From Martinezella lusitana (GTDB lineage: Bacteria; Pseudomonadota; Alphaproteobacteria; Rhizobiales; Rhizobiaceae), in contig NZ_JACHBG010000001.1 in assembly GCF_014207095.1 (NCBI RefSeq), positions 1 through 64,000 of the forward strand: a stretch of DNA of 64,000 nucleotides, in the 5' to 3' direction. The notes below the pieces were generated by a model that saw only the letters and a program-made list of their open reading frames with translations, was not told where the DNA came from and did no database searches. Position numbers and translations under genes: made by a program. Each line of letters opens with the position of its first letter. The stretch's first letter is position 1. Shown here piece by piece: positions 1 to 8,660 of the stretch.

Positions 1-165
1 AAGAGCCGTCTGGTGGGCGATGTCGCCTATGCGGAGGCGTCCGAAGTCGCACGAGCGATCACGCCGGTTCCAGGCGGCGTCGGGCCGATGACGATCGCCA
101 TGCTGATGGCCAATACCGTCATCGCCGCCCATCGTGCGGCAGGCAAAGTGCCGCCGCGATTCTAA
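1..165 (+). CDS. folD: Methylenetetrahydrofolate dehydrogenase/cyclohydrolase, C-terminal fragment
   Basis: The frame open from base 1 encodes the last 54 residues of a protein cut by the window edge. It carries [11 protein letters not shown], the C-terminal signature of FolD, the cytoplasmic enzyme that interconverts 5,10-methylene-, methenyl- and 10-formyl-tetrahydrofolate with NADP. Family members have about 290-300 residues, so roughly four fifths of the gene lies upstream. The gene is convergent with aglR, and the 54 bases between the two stop codons show no clear terminator. The identification rests on the signature and on the tail that follows it. Confidence 0.9.
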   Translation, partial: KSRLVGDVAYAEASEVARAITPVPGGVGPMTIAMLMANTVIAAHRAAGKVPPRF

Positions 166-219
166 GCATGTCGAGAAAAATTCGGAGCGGTCTTTCGTCC
201 AAGGCCACCCGATGTGAGA

Positions 220-1251
220 TCAATCGGCCGGCGCGACGCCGGTCGAGGCGCGCACGATCAACTCCGCTTTCCACAACTCTTGAGCTGGAAAAGTTTCCGT
301 CTGCTTGATTTCGCCGATCAATCGCTCGGCGATGCGTACGCCTGCCGAGCGCAAGGATGAGCGCGTCGTCGTCAGCGGCACAGTGAAATTCTCCGGCTTG
401 AGCAAGGTCAGCACGTCGTCGTGGGCAATCATCGAGATGTCTTCGCCAAGCTTGAGCTTTGCCTGGTTGATGGCGCGCACGGCGCCGAGCGCCAGCACCG
501 TACTGGAGCAAAGCACCGCCGTCGGGCGCTTCTTCCTTTCCATCTGCAGAATACGCTCCGTTACCAGCAGGCCTTGCTCGTCGGTCATCGGAGTGTGGCT
601 GACGCAATCCTCGTCCAGCGTGAGACCCCGTTCGGCAAGAGCGGCTTCGACGCCGTTTTTTCGGCGAATGGCAAAATCGAGGTAGATAGGGCCGTTGAGC
701 AGCGCGAAGCGCTTGTGCCCGAGCTGCAGCAGCAATTTCGTCGCTTCATAGAAGGCGGCTTCGTTGTCTATGTCGAGGAAGGGATAATCCGGCTCCGAGC
801 CGATGGAGCGCCCATGCACGAGGAAGGGCATGGAAAGCGTCTTCAGCATCTCCAGGCGCGGGTCGTGGCCGCGCATGTAGTTGACGAAGAGAGCATCGAC
901 ATTGCCGCTTGCGGCCAGCCGCCTCAGGGCGCCGACTTCGTCGTTCGGGTCGGCCGGTGTCAGCACGAAATGAAAGTCGTGTTTCAGAGCTTCCTCGCCA
1001 AGGCCGGTCAGGAACTCGCTGAAATGCGCGTCCGAAGAATTGCCGGAAGAGGTCGGCATGACTAGCCCGATCGATCCGGCCTTGCCGGTGGCAAGCCTTT
1101 GCGCCGCCTTGTTGGGCCGATAGCCGGTTTCCCGAACCGCTTTGAGGACACGTTCGCGCGTTTCGCGATTGACCTCGGGGTATCCGTTCAAGGCCCGGCT
1201 GACTGTCGTCTGCGACAGCCCCAGCAGTTGCGATAGCTGTTTCAGATTCAC
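220..1251 (-). CDS. aglR: LacI-family repressor of the alpha-glucoside operon
   Basis: A 343-residue LacI/GalR protein. The N-terminal helix-turn-helix (about residues 2-25) has the classic SQTTVSRALNGYPEVN recognition stretch, followed by the hinge and a periplasmic-binding-protein-like effector domain (about 58-335). I chose the GTG at 1251 because a GAGGAG ribosome-binding site lies just upstream and the protein then begins directly at the helix-turn-helix; an upstream ATG at 1362 would add 37 unsupported residues. It is divergent from aglE, and two LacI-type operators lie in the intergenic region. This suggests that it represses aglEFGAK, and probably itself, until an alpha-glucoside binds. 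The match to rhizobial AglR is by context and motif. Confidence 0.9.
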   Translation of the reverse strand: MNLKQLSQLLGLSQTTVSRALNGYPEVNRETRERVLKAVRETGYRPNKAAQRLATGKAGSIGLVMPTSSGNSSDAHFSEFLTGLGEEALKHDFHFVLTPADPNDEVGALRRLAASGNVDALFVNYMRGHDPRLEMLKTLSMPFLVHGRSIGSEPDYPFLDIDNEAAFYEATKLLLQLGHKRFALLNGPIYLDFAIRRKNGVEAALAERGLTLDEDCVSHTPMTDEQGLLVTERILQMERKKRPTAVLCSSTVLALGAVRAINQAKLKLGEDISMIAHDDVLTLLKPENFTVPLTTTRSSLRSAGVRIAERLIGEIKQTETFPAQELWKAELIVRASTGVAPAD

Positions 1252-1320
1252 GGATTTAGGCTCCTCCAACTCTTCAGTCGCTAAGATACAAACGCAACCT
1301 CCCGACGCGTCTATAGCTTC

Positions 1321-1332
1321 CAAAGCGCTTTC
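1321..1332. promoter_or_regulatory. LacI-type operator O1 (aglR-proximal)
   Basis: CAAAGCGCTTTC has an 11 of 12 match to a perfect palindrome with the central CG expected for LacI/GalR regulators. It lies 70 bases upstream of the aglR start, suited to autoregulation. Confidence 0.6.
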
Positions 1333-1483
1333 AATATGTAGCAGGCGGAGCGGATGAGACAAGATAATTAGCGAAGATATTGCCGCTTATTTTGTGCTGC
1401 AGTGCGAGATTTGCTTTGCATATTAGCGGAATCCTGAAAATCACTTGACTTTGTCGCGTCCTCAATGGATGACAGAAGGTAGC

Positions 1484-1495
1484 CAAAGCGCTTTG
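1484..1495. promoter_or_regulatory. LacI-type operator O2 (aglE-proximal)
   Basis: CAAAGCGCTTTG is a perfect 12-base palindrome, 69 bases upstream of the aglE start and 34 bases downstream of the CTTGAC hexamer. It would overlap the transcription start region and so suits repression of aglEFGAK. Confidence 0.7.
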
Positions 1496-1563
1496 AGGAA
1501 TGGAGCGTATCGCACGGAAACGTGTTTGGGCTCATAGATTTCGTTATTTGGGAGGACAACCAC

Positions 1564-2925
1564 ATGAAGAAATTGTTTTTGATGACCGTTGCCGCTGCCG
1601 CTCTCATGGCAGGGACGGCGATGGCGGCCGATCTGAAGTTCCAGCCCGGCCAGGATTCCAAATTCAACTGGAAGAGCTACGACGAATTCAAGGCTGCGCA
1701 CGCCGACCTCAAGGGCGAGACGCTGACCATCTTCGGTCCCTGGCGTGGCGAGGACGAAGCGCTCTTCACCAGCGTCCTCAACTATTTCACCGAAGCGACC
1801 GGCGTGAACGCCAAGTACTCGTCTTCAGAAAACTATGAGCAGCAGATCGTCATCGACACGCAGGCCGGTTCGCCGCCGAACGTCGCTATCCTGCCGCAGC
1901 CGGGCCTGCTCGCAAACCTCGCCAGCAAGGGCTACCTCACTCCGCTCGGGGATGATCTCGCTGGCTGGGTCAAGACGAACTACGGTGCTGGCGACAGCTG
2001 GGTCGGCTATGGCACCTACAAGGGCAAGGACGGCAAGGATGCTTTCTATGCCTTCCCCTATAAGGCCGACCTGAAGTCGCTGGTCTGGTACGTTCCGGAA
2101 AACTTCGAGGAAGCCGGCTACAAAGTCCCGACGACCATGGAAGACCTGGTCAAGCTCTCCGACCAGATCGTTAAGGACGGCGGTACGCCCTGGTGCATCG
2201 GCCTCGGTTCGGGCGGCGCCACCGGCTGGCCGGCAACGGACTGGGTCGAGGATCTGATGCTGCGCCTGAACGCGCCGCAGGATTATGATCACTGGGTCGA
2301 CAACACCCTGAAGTTCAACGACCCGAAGGTCGTCGCCGCCATCGAGGAATTCGGCAAGTTTGCGAAGAACCCGAAATACGTCGCCGGCGGTGTTGCGGCC
2401 GTTGCCTCGACGGACTTCCGCGACAGCCCGAAGGGCCTCTTCACGGTTCCGCCGAAGTGCTACCTGCACAAGCAGGCTTCCTTCATCCCGTCCTTCTTCC
2501 CGGAGGGCACGAAGCTCGGCCAGGATGCGGACTTCTTCTACTTCCCGCCGTTTGCCTCGCATCCGGAACTCGGCAAGCCGGTCGAAGGCGCAGGCACGCT
2601 GGCCGCCGTCACCAAGGACTCGAAGGCCGCGCGCGCCTTCATCCAGTTCCTGCATACGCCGATCGCCCAGGAAGTCTGGATGGCGCAGTCCGGCTTCCTG
2701 ACGCCGTACAAGTCCGTTAACACGGCTGCCTACGCCAACGACACGCTGCGCAAGGAAGGCGAAATTCTCACCTCCGCCACTACCTTCCGCTTCGACGGTT
2801 CCGACCTGATGCCGGGCAAGATCGGCGCAGGCTCGTTCTGGACCGGCATGGTGGACTTCGTCGGCGGCAAGTCCGCACAGGATGTTGCCGACGGCATCCA
2901 GAAATCCTGGGACGCCATCAAGTAA
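1564..2925 (+). CDS. aglE: Alpha-glucoside ABC transporter, substrate-binding protein
   Basis: A 453-residue family 1 extracellular solute-binding protein. Residues 1-21 form a Sec signal peptide (Lys-Lys, hydrophobic core, AMA/AD cleavage site), so the mature protein is periplasmic. It should capture alpha-glucosides such as sucrose, maltose or trehalose and pass them to AglF/AglG. The ATG at 1564 is chosen over an upstream in-frame start because it gives a clean signal peptide and has GGGAGGA behind it. It is the first gene of aglEFGAK and is followed by a strong hairpin before aglF, as is common when a binding protein must be made in excess. Sugar specificity is inferred from the cluster, not from binding residues. 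Confidence 0.9.
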   Translation: MKKLFLMTVAAAALMAGTAMAADLKFQPGQDSKFNWKSYDEFKAAHADLKGETLTIFGPWRGEDEALFTSVLNYFTEATGVNAKYSSSENYEQQIVIDTQAGSPPNVAILPQPGLLANLASKGYLTPLGDDLAGWVKTNYGAGDSWVGYGTYKGKDGKDAFYAFPYKADLKSLVWYVPENFEEAGYKVPTTMEDLVKLSDQIVKDGGTPWCIGLGSGGATGWPATDWVEDLMLRLNAPQDYDHWVDNTLKFNDPKVVAAIEEFGKFAKNPKYVAGGVAAVASTDFRDSPKGLFTVPPKCYLHKQASFIPSFFPEGTKLGQDADFFYFPPFASHPELGKPVEGAGTLAAVTKDSKAARAFIQFLHTPIAQEVWMAQSGFLTPYKSVNTAAYANDTLRKEGEILTSATTFRFDGSDLMPGKIGAGSFWTGMVDFVGGKSAQDVADGIQKSWDAIK

Positions 2926-2940
2926 GACATCACTGCCCAA

Positions 2941-2967
2941 CCGCCGCCGGCAACGTGCCGGCGGCGG
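2941..2967 (+). other. Intra-operon hairpin between aglE and aglF
   Basis: Two perfect 12-base GC-rich arms flank a 3-base ACG loop. No T-run follows, so it is not a standard intrinsic terminator. It lies 16 bases after the aglE stop and probably protects the 3' end of the aglE message or lowers read-through to the permeases. Confidence 0.6.
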
Positions 2968-3052
2968 CGCTAAGCATTCAAACGGCGCGTCTTCTGAGCG
3001 CGGCCGATGCCGGAGTGACGGCCTCAAGCAGGTAAATTCGGGGAGGGAATGA

Positions 3053-4069
3053 ATGTTTTCGCAGATCCTATCGGCGATTGGCGCCATGATATTCGGTGTC
3101 GCCGCCTGCGCCGCATACTTCTGGTTCTCCAACAAATTCTTGGACCTGATCTTTCCCGCAAAGGAGGGAGCCGATGTCCATCAGGCCGCCGTCAATCTCC
3201 GCCGCCGAGGCCTCATCCGCCCCTGGCTGTTCCTGGGGCCGGCGCTGTTTTTGCTCATCGTCTATCTCGTCTACCCGGTGGTGGCGACGTTCATTCTGTC
3301 CTTTTACGGGCCTGATGGTAACAAGTTCGTCGGTGGCGCCAATTATGTCTGGGCGCTGAACGATACCGAGTTCCGCCAGTCGATCTTCAACAACATCCTC
3401 TGGCTCGCCGTCGTACCGGCGGCCTGTACCTTCTTCGGCCTCGTCATTGCCGTCATGACCGACCGCATCTGGTGGGGCAACATCGCCAAGGCCGTCATCT
3501 TCATGCCGATGGCGATTTCCTTCGTCGGCGCCTCGGTCATCTGGAAGTTCATCTATGAATATCGCGGCGGTACCGACACCCAGATCGGCCTCTTGAATGC
3601 CGTCGTTCAGCTTTTCGGCGGCACGCCGGAGGTCTGGATCACCATTCCCTTCTGGAACAATTTCTTCCTGATGGTCATGCTGATCTGGATACAGACCGGC
3701 TTTGCCATGGTCATTCTCTCGGCAGCGCTGCGTGGCATCCCGGAAGAAACCATCGAAGCCGCCGTCATCGATGGCGCCAATGGCTGGCAGATTTTCTGGA
3801 AGATCATGGTGCCGCAGGTCTGGGGCACGATCGCCACCGTCTGGACCACGATCACCATCCTCGTCCTCAAGGTCTTCGACATCGTGCTCACCATGACCAA
3901 TGGCCAATGGAACACGATGGTGCTCGCCAACCTGATGTTCAACTGGATGTTCCGTGGTGGCGGCGACAGCGGCCGTAGCGCCGTCATCGCGCTCGTCATC
4001 ATGGCGGCGGTGACGCCGATCATGATCTGGAACATTCGTCGTGCAAACGCAGAAATGAAGGGGCGCTGA
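3053..4069 (+). CDS. aglF: Alpha-glucoside ABC transporter, permease (MalF type)
   Basis: A 338-residue inner-membrane permease of the MalF/carbohydrate class. It has a hydrophobic N-terminal segment (about residues 5-33) plus the usual multi-span core. The EAA loop that contacts the ATPase reads EAAVIDGANGWQIFWKI at about residue 238. A GGGAGG ribosome-binding site precedes the ATG. It is separated from aglE by a hairpin and lies one base upstream of aglG, so the two permeases are translated together. It should form the heterodimeric channel with AglG. The class is clear from the EAA loop, while the substrate is taken from the neighbouring alpha-glucosidase and AglR. Confidence 0.9.
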   Translation: MFSQILSAIGAMIFGVAACAAYFWFSNKFLDLIFPAKEGADVHQAAVNLRRRGLIRPWLFLGPALFLLIVYLVYPVVATFILSFYGPDGNKFVGGANYVWALNDTEFRQSIFNNILWLAVVPAACTFFGLVIAVMTDRIWWGNIAKAVIFMPMAISFVGASVIWKFIYEYRGGTDTQIGLLNAVVQLFGGTPEVWITIPFWNNFFLMVMLIWIQTGFAMVILSAALRGIPEETIEAAVIDGANGWQIFWKIMVPQVWGTIATVWTTITILVLKVFDIVLTMTNGQWNTMVLANLMFNWMFRGGGDSGRSAVIALVIMAAVTPIMIWNIRRANAEMKGR

Positions 4070-4070
4070 C

Positions 4071-5225
4071 ATGCTTGGAAATCTCGGTCGCATCGGTCCT
4101 GCCCGCATCTTCGTTCATGCGGCGGTGCTGCTCATCGTTCTCCTCTGGCTCCTGCCGACGCTCGGCATCTTCGTCACCGCCCTGCGTGACAAGGATCAGA
4201 TCGTCGTCTCCGGCTGGTGGACGGCCTTTGCCGGTTCCTCGCGGACGACGGCCGCACGTCTCGATGGTCCGGATAAGGCCAAGCCGGACGGCGCAAACTT
4301 CGTGATTTCGGGAACGCTCGCCGTCGAAGGCGGCGGCCAGATCCAGTCCTTCGGCCTGCGTGTGCAGGAGCCGGCTGCCTACAAGGCCGGGGCACCCGCC
4401 GAACTGGAGAAAGGCGAAACCCTTACGATCAATTCCGATGGCAGCTATCGCTACCAGAAGAACGGCGCATTCGAATCGGATGCGCGTTCCAAGCGCGTCT
4501 ACCTCACCGTCGCCACGCCGCCGCAGTTCACCTTTGACAACTATCGCACCGTGCTGCGCGGCGAAGGCATCGGCCAGTCCTTCATCAATTCGTTGACGGT
4601 GACGATCCCGGCAACGGTCATACCGATCCTGATCGCCGCCTTTGCAGCCTACGCGCTGGCATGGATGGAATTTCCCGGCCGCACGATCCTGATCGCGCTC
4701 GTCGTCGGCCTGATCGTCGTGCCGCTGCAGATGTCGCTGATCCCGCTTCTGCGCATCTACAACGAGATCGGCCAGATCTTCGGCGTGCCTTCGAAGACCT
4801 ATCCCGGCATCTGGCTGGCGCACACCGCTTTCGGTCTGCCGCTCGCCATCTATCTCTTGCGCAACTACATTGCCGGCCTGCCCAAGGAGATCATCGAATC
4901 CGCCCGCGTCGACGGCGCCAGCGATTTCGACATCTTCGTTAAGATCATCCTGCCGCTGTCCTTCCCGGCGCTTGCCTCCTTTGCGATCTTCCAGTTCCTC
5001 TGGGTATGGAACGACCTCCTGATCGCGATGGTGTTCCTCGGCACCGACAAGGATCATCTGGTCCTGACGGCGGCCCTGAATGCGCTGCTCGGCTCACGCG
5101 GCGGCAACTGGGAAATCCTGACGGCATCGGCCTTTGTTACAATCCTTATTCCACTCCTCGTCTTCTTCGGTCTGCAGCGCTATCTGGTACGCGGTCTGCT
5201 CGCTGGGTCGGTGAAGGGGGGCTGA
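4071..5225 (+). CDS. aglG: Alpha-glucoside ABC transporter, permease (MalG type)
   Basis: A 384-residue MalG-class inner-membrane permease, longer than the usual 275-300 residues. After the first membrane segment (about residues 13-35) there is a hydrophilic insert of roughly 110 residues (about 40-150), then the normal core of five spans. The EAA loop reads ESARVDGASDFDIFVKI at about residue 277. The insert is rich in charged residues and ends at FTFDNY, the normal entry into the second span, so it is probably a small periplasmic domain rather than a sequence error. It lies one base after aglF and is predicted to pair with AglF and use AglK. Confidence 0.9.
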   Translation: MLGNLGRIGPARIFVHAAVLLIVLLWLLPTLGIFVTALRDKDQIVVSGWWTAFAGSSRTTAARLDGPDKAKPDGANFVISGTLAVEGGGQIQSFGLRVQEPAAYKAGAPAELEKGETLTINSDGSYRYQKNGAFESDARSKRVYLTVATPPQFTFDNYRTVLRGEGIGQSFINSLTVTIPATVIPILIAAFAAYALAWMEFPGRTILIALVVGLIVVPLQMSLIPLLRIYNEIGQIFGVPSKTYPGIWLAHTAFGLPLAIYLLRNYIAGLPKEIIESARVDGASDFDIFVKIILPLSFPALASFAIFQFLWVWNDLLIAMVFLGTDKDHLVLTAALNALLGSRGGNWEILTASAFVTILIPLLVFFGLQRYLVRGLLAGSVKGG

Positions 5226-5260
5226 TCCAAAAACATCTACTGACACAGGACCCATTCAGC

Positions 5261-6913
5261 ATGAGCATTGCTCCTCAATCGACCTTAGAAGTTGACAAGG
5301 ACTGGTGGCGCGGCGCGGTGATCTACCAGATCTATCCGCGCTCCTATCAGGATTCCAACGGCGACGGCATCGGCGACCTCAAGGGCATCGCGGTCCGTCT
5401 GCCGCATGTCGCAGCGCTCGGCGTCGATGCGATCTGGATTTCGCCTTTTTTCACCTCGCCGATGCGCGATTTCGGCTACGATGTCTCGAACTATGAGGAT
5501 GTCGATCCGATCTTCGGCTCGCTAGCCGATTTCGACGCGATGATGACGGAAGCCCATCGCCTCGGCATTAAGGTGATGATCGACCTCGTGCTGTCGCACA
5601 GCTCCGACCGGCACCCCTGGTTTGTCGAAAGCCGGTCGAGCAAGAACAATCCCAAGGCTGACTGGTATGTCTGGGCCGATGCCAAGCCGGATGGCTCTCC
5701 GCCCAACAACTGGCTGTCGATCTTCGGCGGCTCGGCCTGGGCCTGGGATCCGACGCGCATGCAATATTACATGCACAACTTCCTGACCTCGCAGCCGGAT
5801 CTGAACCTGCACAATCCGGAAGTGCAGAACCGCCTGCTCGATGTCGTGCGCTTCTGGCTCGACCGCGGCGTTGACGGTTTCCGCCTCGATACCATCAATT
5901 TCTATTTCCACGACAAGGAACTGCGCGACAATCCGGCGCTTGAGCCCTCCCGCCGCAACGCTTCCACCGCGCCGGCGGTCAACCCCTATAACTTCCAGGA
6001 ACACCTCTACGACAAGAACCGCCCTGAGAACCTGGAGTTCCTCAAGCGCTTCCGCGCCGTGCTCGACGAATATCCGGCCATTGCCGCCGTCGGCGAAGTC
6101 GGCGACAGCCAGCGCGGCCTCGAGATCGTCGGCGAATACACCTCCGGCGGCGACAAGATGCATATGTGCTACGCCTTCGAATTCCTCGCGCCGGATGCTC
6201 TGTCGCCGGAGCGTGTCGAAGAGGTGATGAATGATTTCGACGGCGCCGCCCCGGAAGGCTGGGCCTGCTGGGCCTTCTCTAACCACGACGTGGTGCGCCA
6301 TGTCAGCCGCTGGGGCAATCTGGTCGCCGACCGCGATGCTTTCGCCAAGCTCTATGCTGCGCTCTTGCTGACCTTGCGCGGCTCCGTCTGCATCTATCAG
6401 GGCGAGGAACTGGCGCTCACCGAGGCCGATCTTGCCTATCAGGATCTACAGGACCCTTACGGCATCCAGTTCTGGCCAGAGTTCAAGGGGCGCGATGGCT
6501 GCCGCACGCCGATGGTCTGGGACAGCCAAGTCGCGCAGGGCGGCTTCTCCACGGTAAAGCCCTGGCTGCCGGTGCCGGTGGAGCACATTCTGCGCGCCGT
6601 CAGTGTCCAGCAGGGCGATGAGAATTCGGTGCTTGAGCAGTATCGCCGCTTCCTCACCTTCCGCAAGCAGCACCCGGCCTTCGCCAAGGGCAATATCGCC
6701 TTCTCGCAACCGCAGGGCGATGTGCTGCTTTACACCCGCACTCATGCGGGCGAGACCATTCTCTGTGTTCTCAACATGAGCCCTGTGGAATCCATGGCAA
6801 CCTTACCCGAAGGCAATTGGCAGGCATTGACGGGGCACGGTTTTACCAGCAACAACTACGGCAACAAAATCGACATTCCGGCCTGGGGCGCTTATTTCGC
6901 GCGTCTTGGCTGA
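5261..6913 (+). CDS. aglA: GH13 alpha-glucosidase
   Basis: A 550-residue glycoside hydrolase family 13 enzyme that hydrolyses alpha-glucosidic bonds. The conserved regions are in order: DLVLSH (region I), GFRLD with the nucleophile near D210 (region II), GEVGD with the acid/base near E279 (region III), and FSNHD with the transition-state stabiliser near D343 (region IV); a QPDLN motif (region V) is also present. No signal peptide is seen, so it is cytoplasmic and acts on imported disaccharides. The ATG at 5261 follows an AGGA ribosome-binding site; longer in-frame extensions would overlap aglG and are rejected. It sits between the permease and ATPase genes, as in Sinorhizobium aglEFGAK. Confidence 0.93.
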   Translation: MSIAPQSTLEVDKDWWRGAVIYQIYPRSYQDSNGDGIGDLKGIAVRLPHVAALGVDAIWISPFFTSPMRDFGYDVSNYEDVDPIFGSLADFDAMMTEAHRLGIKVMIDLVLSHSSDRHPWFVESRSSKNNPKADWYVWADAKPDGSPPNNWLSIFGGSAWAWDPTRMQYYMHNFLTSQPDLNLHNPEVQNRLLDVVRFWLDRGVDGFRLDTINFYFHDKELRDNPALEPSRRNASTAPAVNPYNFQEHLYDKNRPENLEFLKRFRAVLDEYPAIAAVGEVGDSQRGLEIVGEYTSGGDKMHMCYAFEFLAPDALSPERVEEVMNDFDGAAPEGWACWAFSNHDVVRHVSRWGNLVADRDAFAKLYAALLLTLRGSVCIYQGEELALTEADLAYQDLQDPYGIQFWPEFKGRDGCRTPMVWDSQVAQGGFSTVKPWLPVPVEHILRAVSVQQGDENSVLEQYRRFLTFRKQHPAFAKGNIAFSQPQGDVLLYTRTHAGETILCVLNMSPVESMATLPEGNWQALTGHGFTSNNYGNKIDIPAWGAYFARLG

Positions 6914-6935
6914 GCCTTTGGGAGGAGGAGCTTAG

Positions 6936-8024
6936 ATGACGGGACTTGTTCTGAAGGACATCAGAAAATCCTACGGCAATGTGCATGTGCTGCACGGCAT
7001 CGATCTGGAGATCAACGAGGGCGAGTTCATCGTCTTCGTCGGCCCCTCGGGTTGCGGCAAATCCACCTTGCTTCGGATGATTGCCGGGCTGGAGAGCATC
7101 ACCGCCGGTGATATGATGATTGCCGGTCAGAAGGTAAACGAGGTCCCGCCCTCCAGGCGCGGTATCGCCATGGTGTTTCAGTCCTATGCGCTCTATCCGC
7201 ATATGACTGTCTATGACAACATGGCCTTCGGCATGCGCATCGCCGGCGAAAGCAAGCAGGAAATCGACCGTCGCGTGCGCGCAGCGGCGGCCAGCCTGCA
7301 GCTCACCCAATATCTGGAGCGCCTGCCCAAGGCTCTGTCGGGCGGTCAGCGCCAGCGCGTCGCCATCGGTCGCGCCATCTGCCGCAACCCGAAAGTCTTC
7401 CTGTTCGACGAGCCGCTGTCGAACCTCGATGCCGCGCTGCGCGTCGCAACCCGCATCGAAATCGCCAAGCTCAGCGATTCGATGCCCGAAACGACGATGA
7501 TCTACGTGACCCACGACCAGGTAGAAGCCATGACGCTTGCCGACCGCATCGTGGTTCTGTCGGCAGGTCGCGTCGAGCAGGTGGGTGCGCCGCTCGAACT
7601 CTATGAGCGTCCAGCAAACCTCTTCGTGGCAAAATTCATCGGTTCGCCGGCCATGAACATCATTCCCGCAACGGTGACCGAAACCGGCGCGACGACGACT
7701 GTGACGCTGACGGGCGGCAAGTCGGTGACGCTTGATACGCCGACCCCTGCTTCCGAAAAGGGCAAGCGGGCAAGCTTCGGCGTGCGTCCGGAAGATCTGC
7801 GCCTTGCGACCGGCGACGACTATCTCTTCGAAGGCGAGGTCTCGATCGTCGAAGCACTCGGCGAAGTCACGCAGCTCTATATAGAAGGCCTGGTCGATGG
7901 CGAACCGATCATCGTCAAGATCCCCGGCATCGCCGATATCCATCGCGGCCAGAAGATGCGTTTTGCCGCCGACCGCCAGAAGCTGCATCTCTTTGATGCC
8001 AGCGGCCATTCTTATCGGAAGTAG
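6936..8024 (+). CDS. aglK: Alpha-glucoside ABC transporter, ATPase
   Basis: A 362-residue ATPase of the MalK/UgpC class. It has Walker A GPSGCGKST (about residues 37-45), signature LSGGQRQRVAIGRAI (about 134), Walker B VFLFDEP, and the switch His in VTHDQ, then a C-terminal regulatory TOBE-type domain from about residue 235. GGGAGGAGG just upstream is an unusually strong ribosome-binding site. As the last agl gene it energises AglFG. MalK-class ATPases are sometimes shared by several sugar importers, so it may also serve others. Confidence 0.92.
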   Translation: MTGLVLKDIRKSYGNVHVLHGIDLEINEGEFIVFVGPSGCGKSTLLRMIAGLESITAGDMMIAGQKVNEVPPSRRGIAMVFQSYALYPHMTVYDNMAFGMRIAGESKQEIDRRVRAAAASLQLTQYLERLPKALSGGQRQRVAIGRAICRNPKVFLFDEPLSNLDAALRVATRIEIAKLSDSMPETTMIYVTHDQVEAMTLADRIVVLSAGRVEQVGAPLELYERPANLFVAKFIGSPAMNIIPATVTETGATTTVTLTGGKSVTLDTPTPASEKGKRASFGVRPEDLRLATGDDYLFEGEVSIVEALGEVTQLYIEGLVDGEPIIVKIPGIADIHRGQKMRFAADRQKLHLFDASGHSYRK

Positions 8025-8136
8025 TCGCTCACAGAACGTCGCCGGCTCAAGCCAAGATGAACAACAAAATTCACCTTGGGCCGGCGCGTCCAAACCTTCT
8101 GTTAAAGACCCGCTGCTAGTCTTGCCTTCATAATAT

Positions 8137-8147
8137 ACCCCAGGGGT
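8137..8147. promoter_or_regulatory. ACCCC-A-GGGGT inverted repeat
   Basis: Perfect 5-base GC arms around a single A, inside an otherwise AT-rich stretch (TATACCCC on one side, GGGGTCTA on the other), 69 bases upstream of the PilZ-like gene. The shape resembles operators of CsoR/FrmR-type repressors, but no such gene is nearby. It is a candidate operator only. Confidence 0.3.
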
Positions 8148-8215
8148 CTACCAAGATGGCCGCGTTCGGCAGAGCTAATTCAGGTCAGCATTTCCTCAAC
8201 AAGGAAGAATCTTTC

Positions 8216-8569
8216 ATGTATGACCGCGAAGTGCGGTTCCGTATGGAAGATACGATGAACGCGGCACGGCTCGAATACACCGAAAAAGGTGTGATGAACC
8301 TCGCCTCCCGCCGCTGCGATATTATCCGCATTTCGCAGAGCAGCGCGATCCTTGCGATCCTCACCCAGTATAATTTGCCCAAGCAATTCTATCTGGATAT
8401 CCCAGACGCCCGCATCACCAAGGTGGGCTGCGTGCTGATGAAGGTCTTCCCCAACAACACGGTGGAAGTCCGCTTCCTGCGTCTGCTGACGGACAAGGAG
8501 ATGAACAAGATCTTCGTCTACAGCACCCATCCGGCCCATAAGAACCGCGTGCTGGATATTCGCGGCTGA
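8216..8569 (+). CDS. PilZ-like small protein
   Basis: A 117-residue cytoplasmic protein. The pattern SRRCDIIRISQSSAIL, LPKQFYLDI, GCVLMKV and VEVRFL follows the beta-barrel layout of PilZ domains as found in many rhizobial one-domain proteins. The RxxxR and D/NxSxxG cyclic-di-GMP motifs are not intact, so ligand binding is doubtful. The ATG at 8216 is chosen because AAGGAAG lies 9 bases upstream; an earlier start at 8156 has no ribosome-binding site. It stands alone between the agl operon and a convergent phosphoesterase gene. The fold assignment is moderate and the function unknown. Confidence 0.6.
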   Translation: MYDREVRFRMEDTMNAARLEYTEKGVMNLASRRCDIIRISQSSAILAILTQYNLPKQFYLDIPDARITKVGCVLMKVFPNNTVEVRFLRLLTDKEMNKIFVYSTHPAHKNRVLDIRG

Positions 8570-8660
8570 CGCCACGGACATTGCGAAAATCACGCCGCTG
8601 CCTTCGGCTGAAATGCCGAGGGCTGTTGGCAATCATGCACGCGGCAACCGTCAAGTTTAG

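Larger units (their letters stand above)
1252..1563. promoter_or_regulatory. aglR-aglE divergent promoter region
   Basis: These 312 bases between the two start codons hold no supported gene. They contain two LacI-type operator palindromes, listed separately, and a CTTGAC hexamer at 1444-1449 in -35 position for aglE with only a weak -10. Together with the strong aglE ribosome-binding site (GGGAGGA at about 1550), this is the control region for the divergent repressor and transport operon. Confidence 0.7.

Noticed and set aside
1825..3135. A 436-codon minus-strand frame across aglE
   Set aside because: It lies antisense to a clear binding-protein gene, has biased composition and no motif.
5006..5260. 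N-terminal extension of aglA into aglG
   Set aside because: It would overlap aglG by 220 bases, and the added residues are Arg/Gly-rich; the ATG at 5261 has a ribosome-binding site and begins near the GH13 domain.
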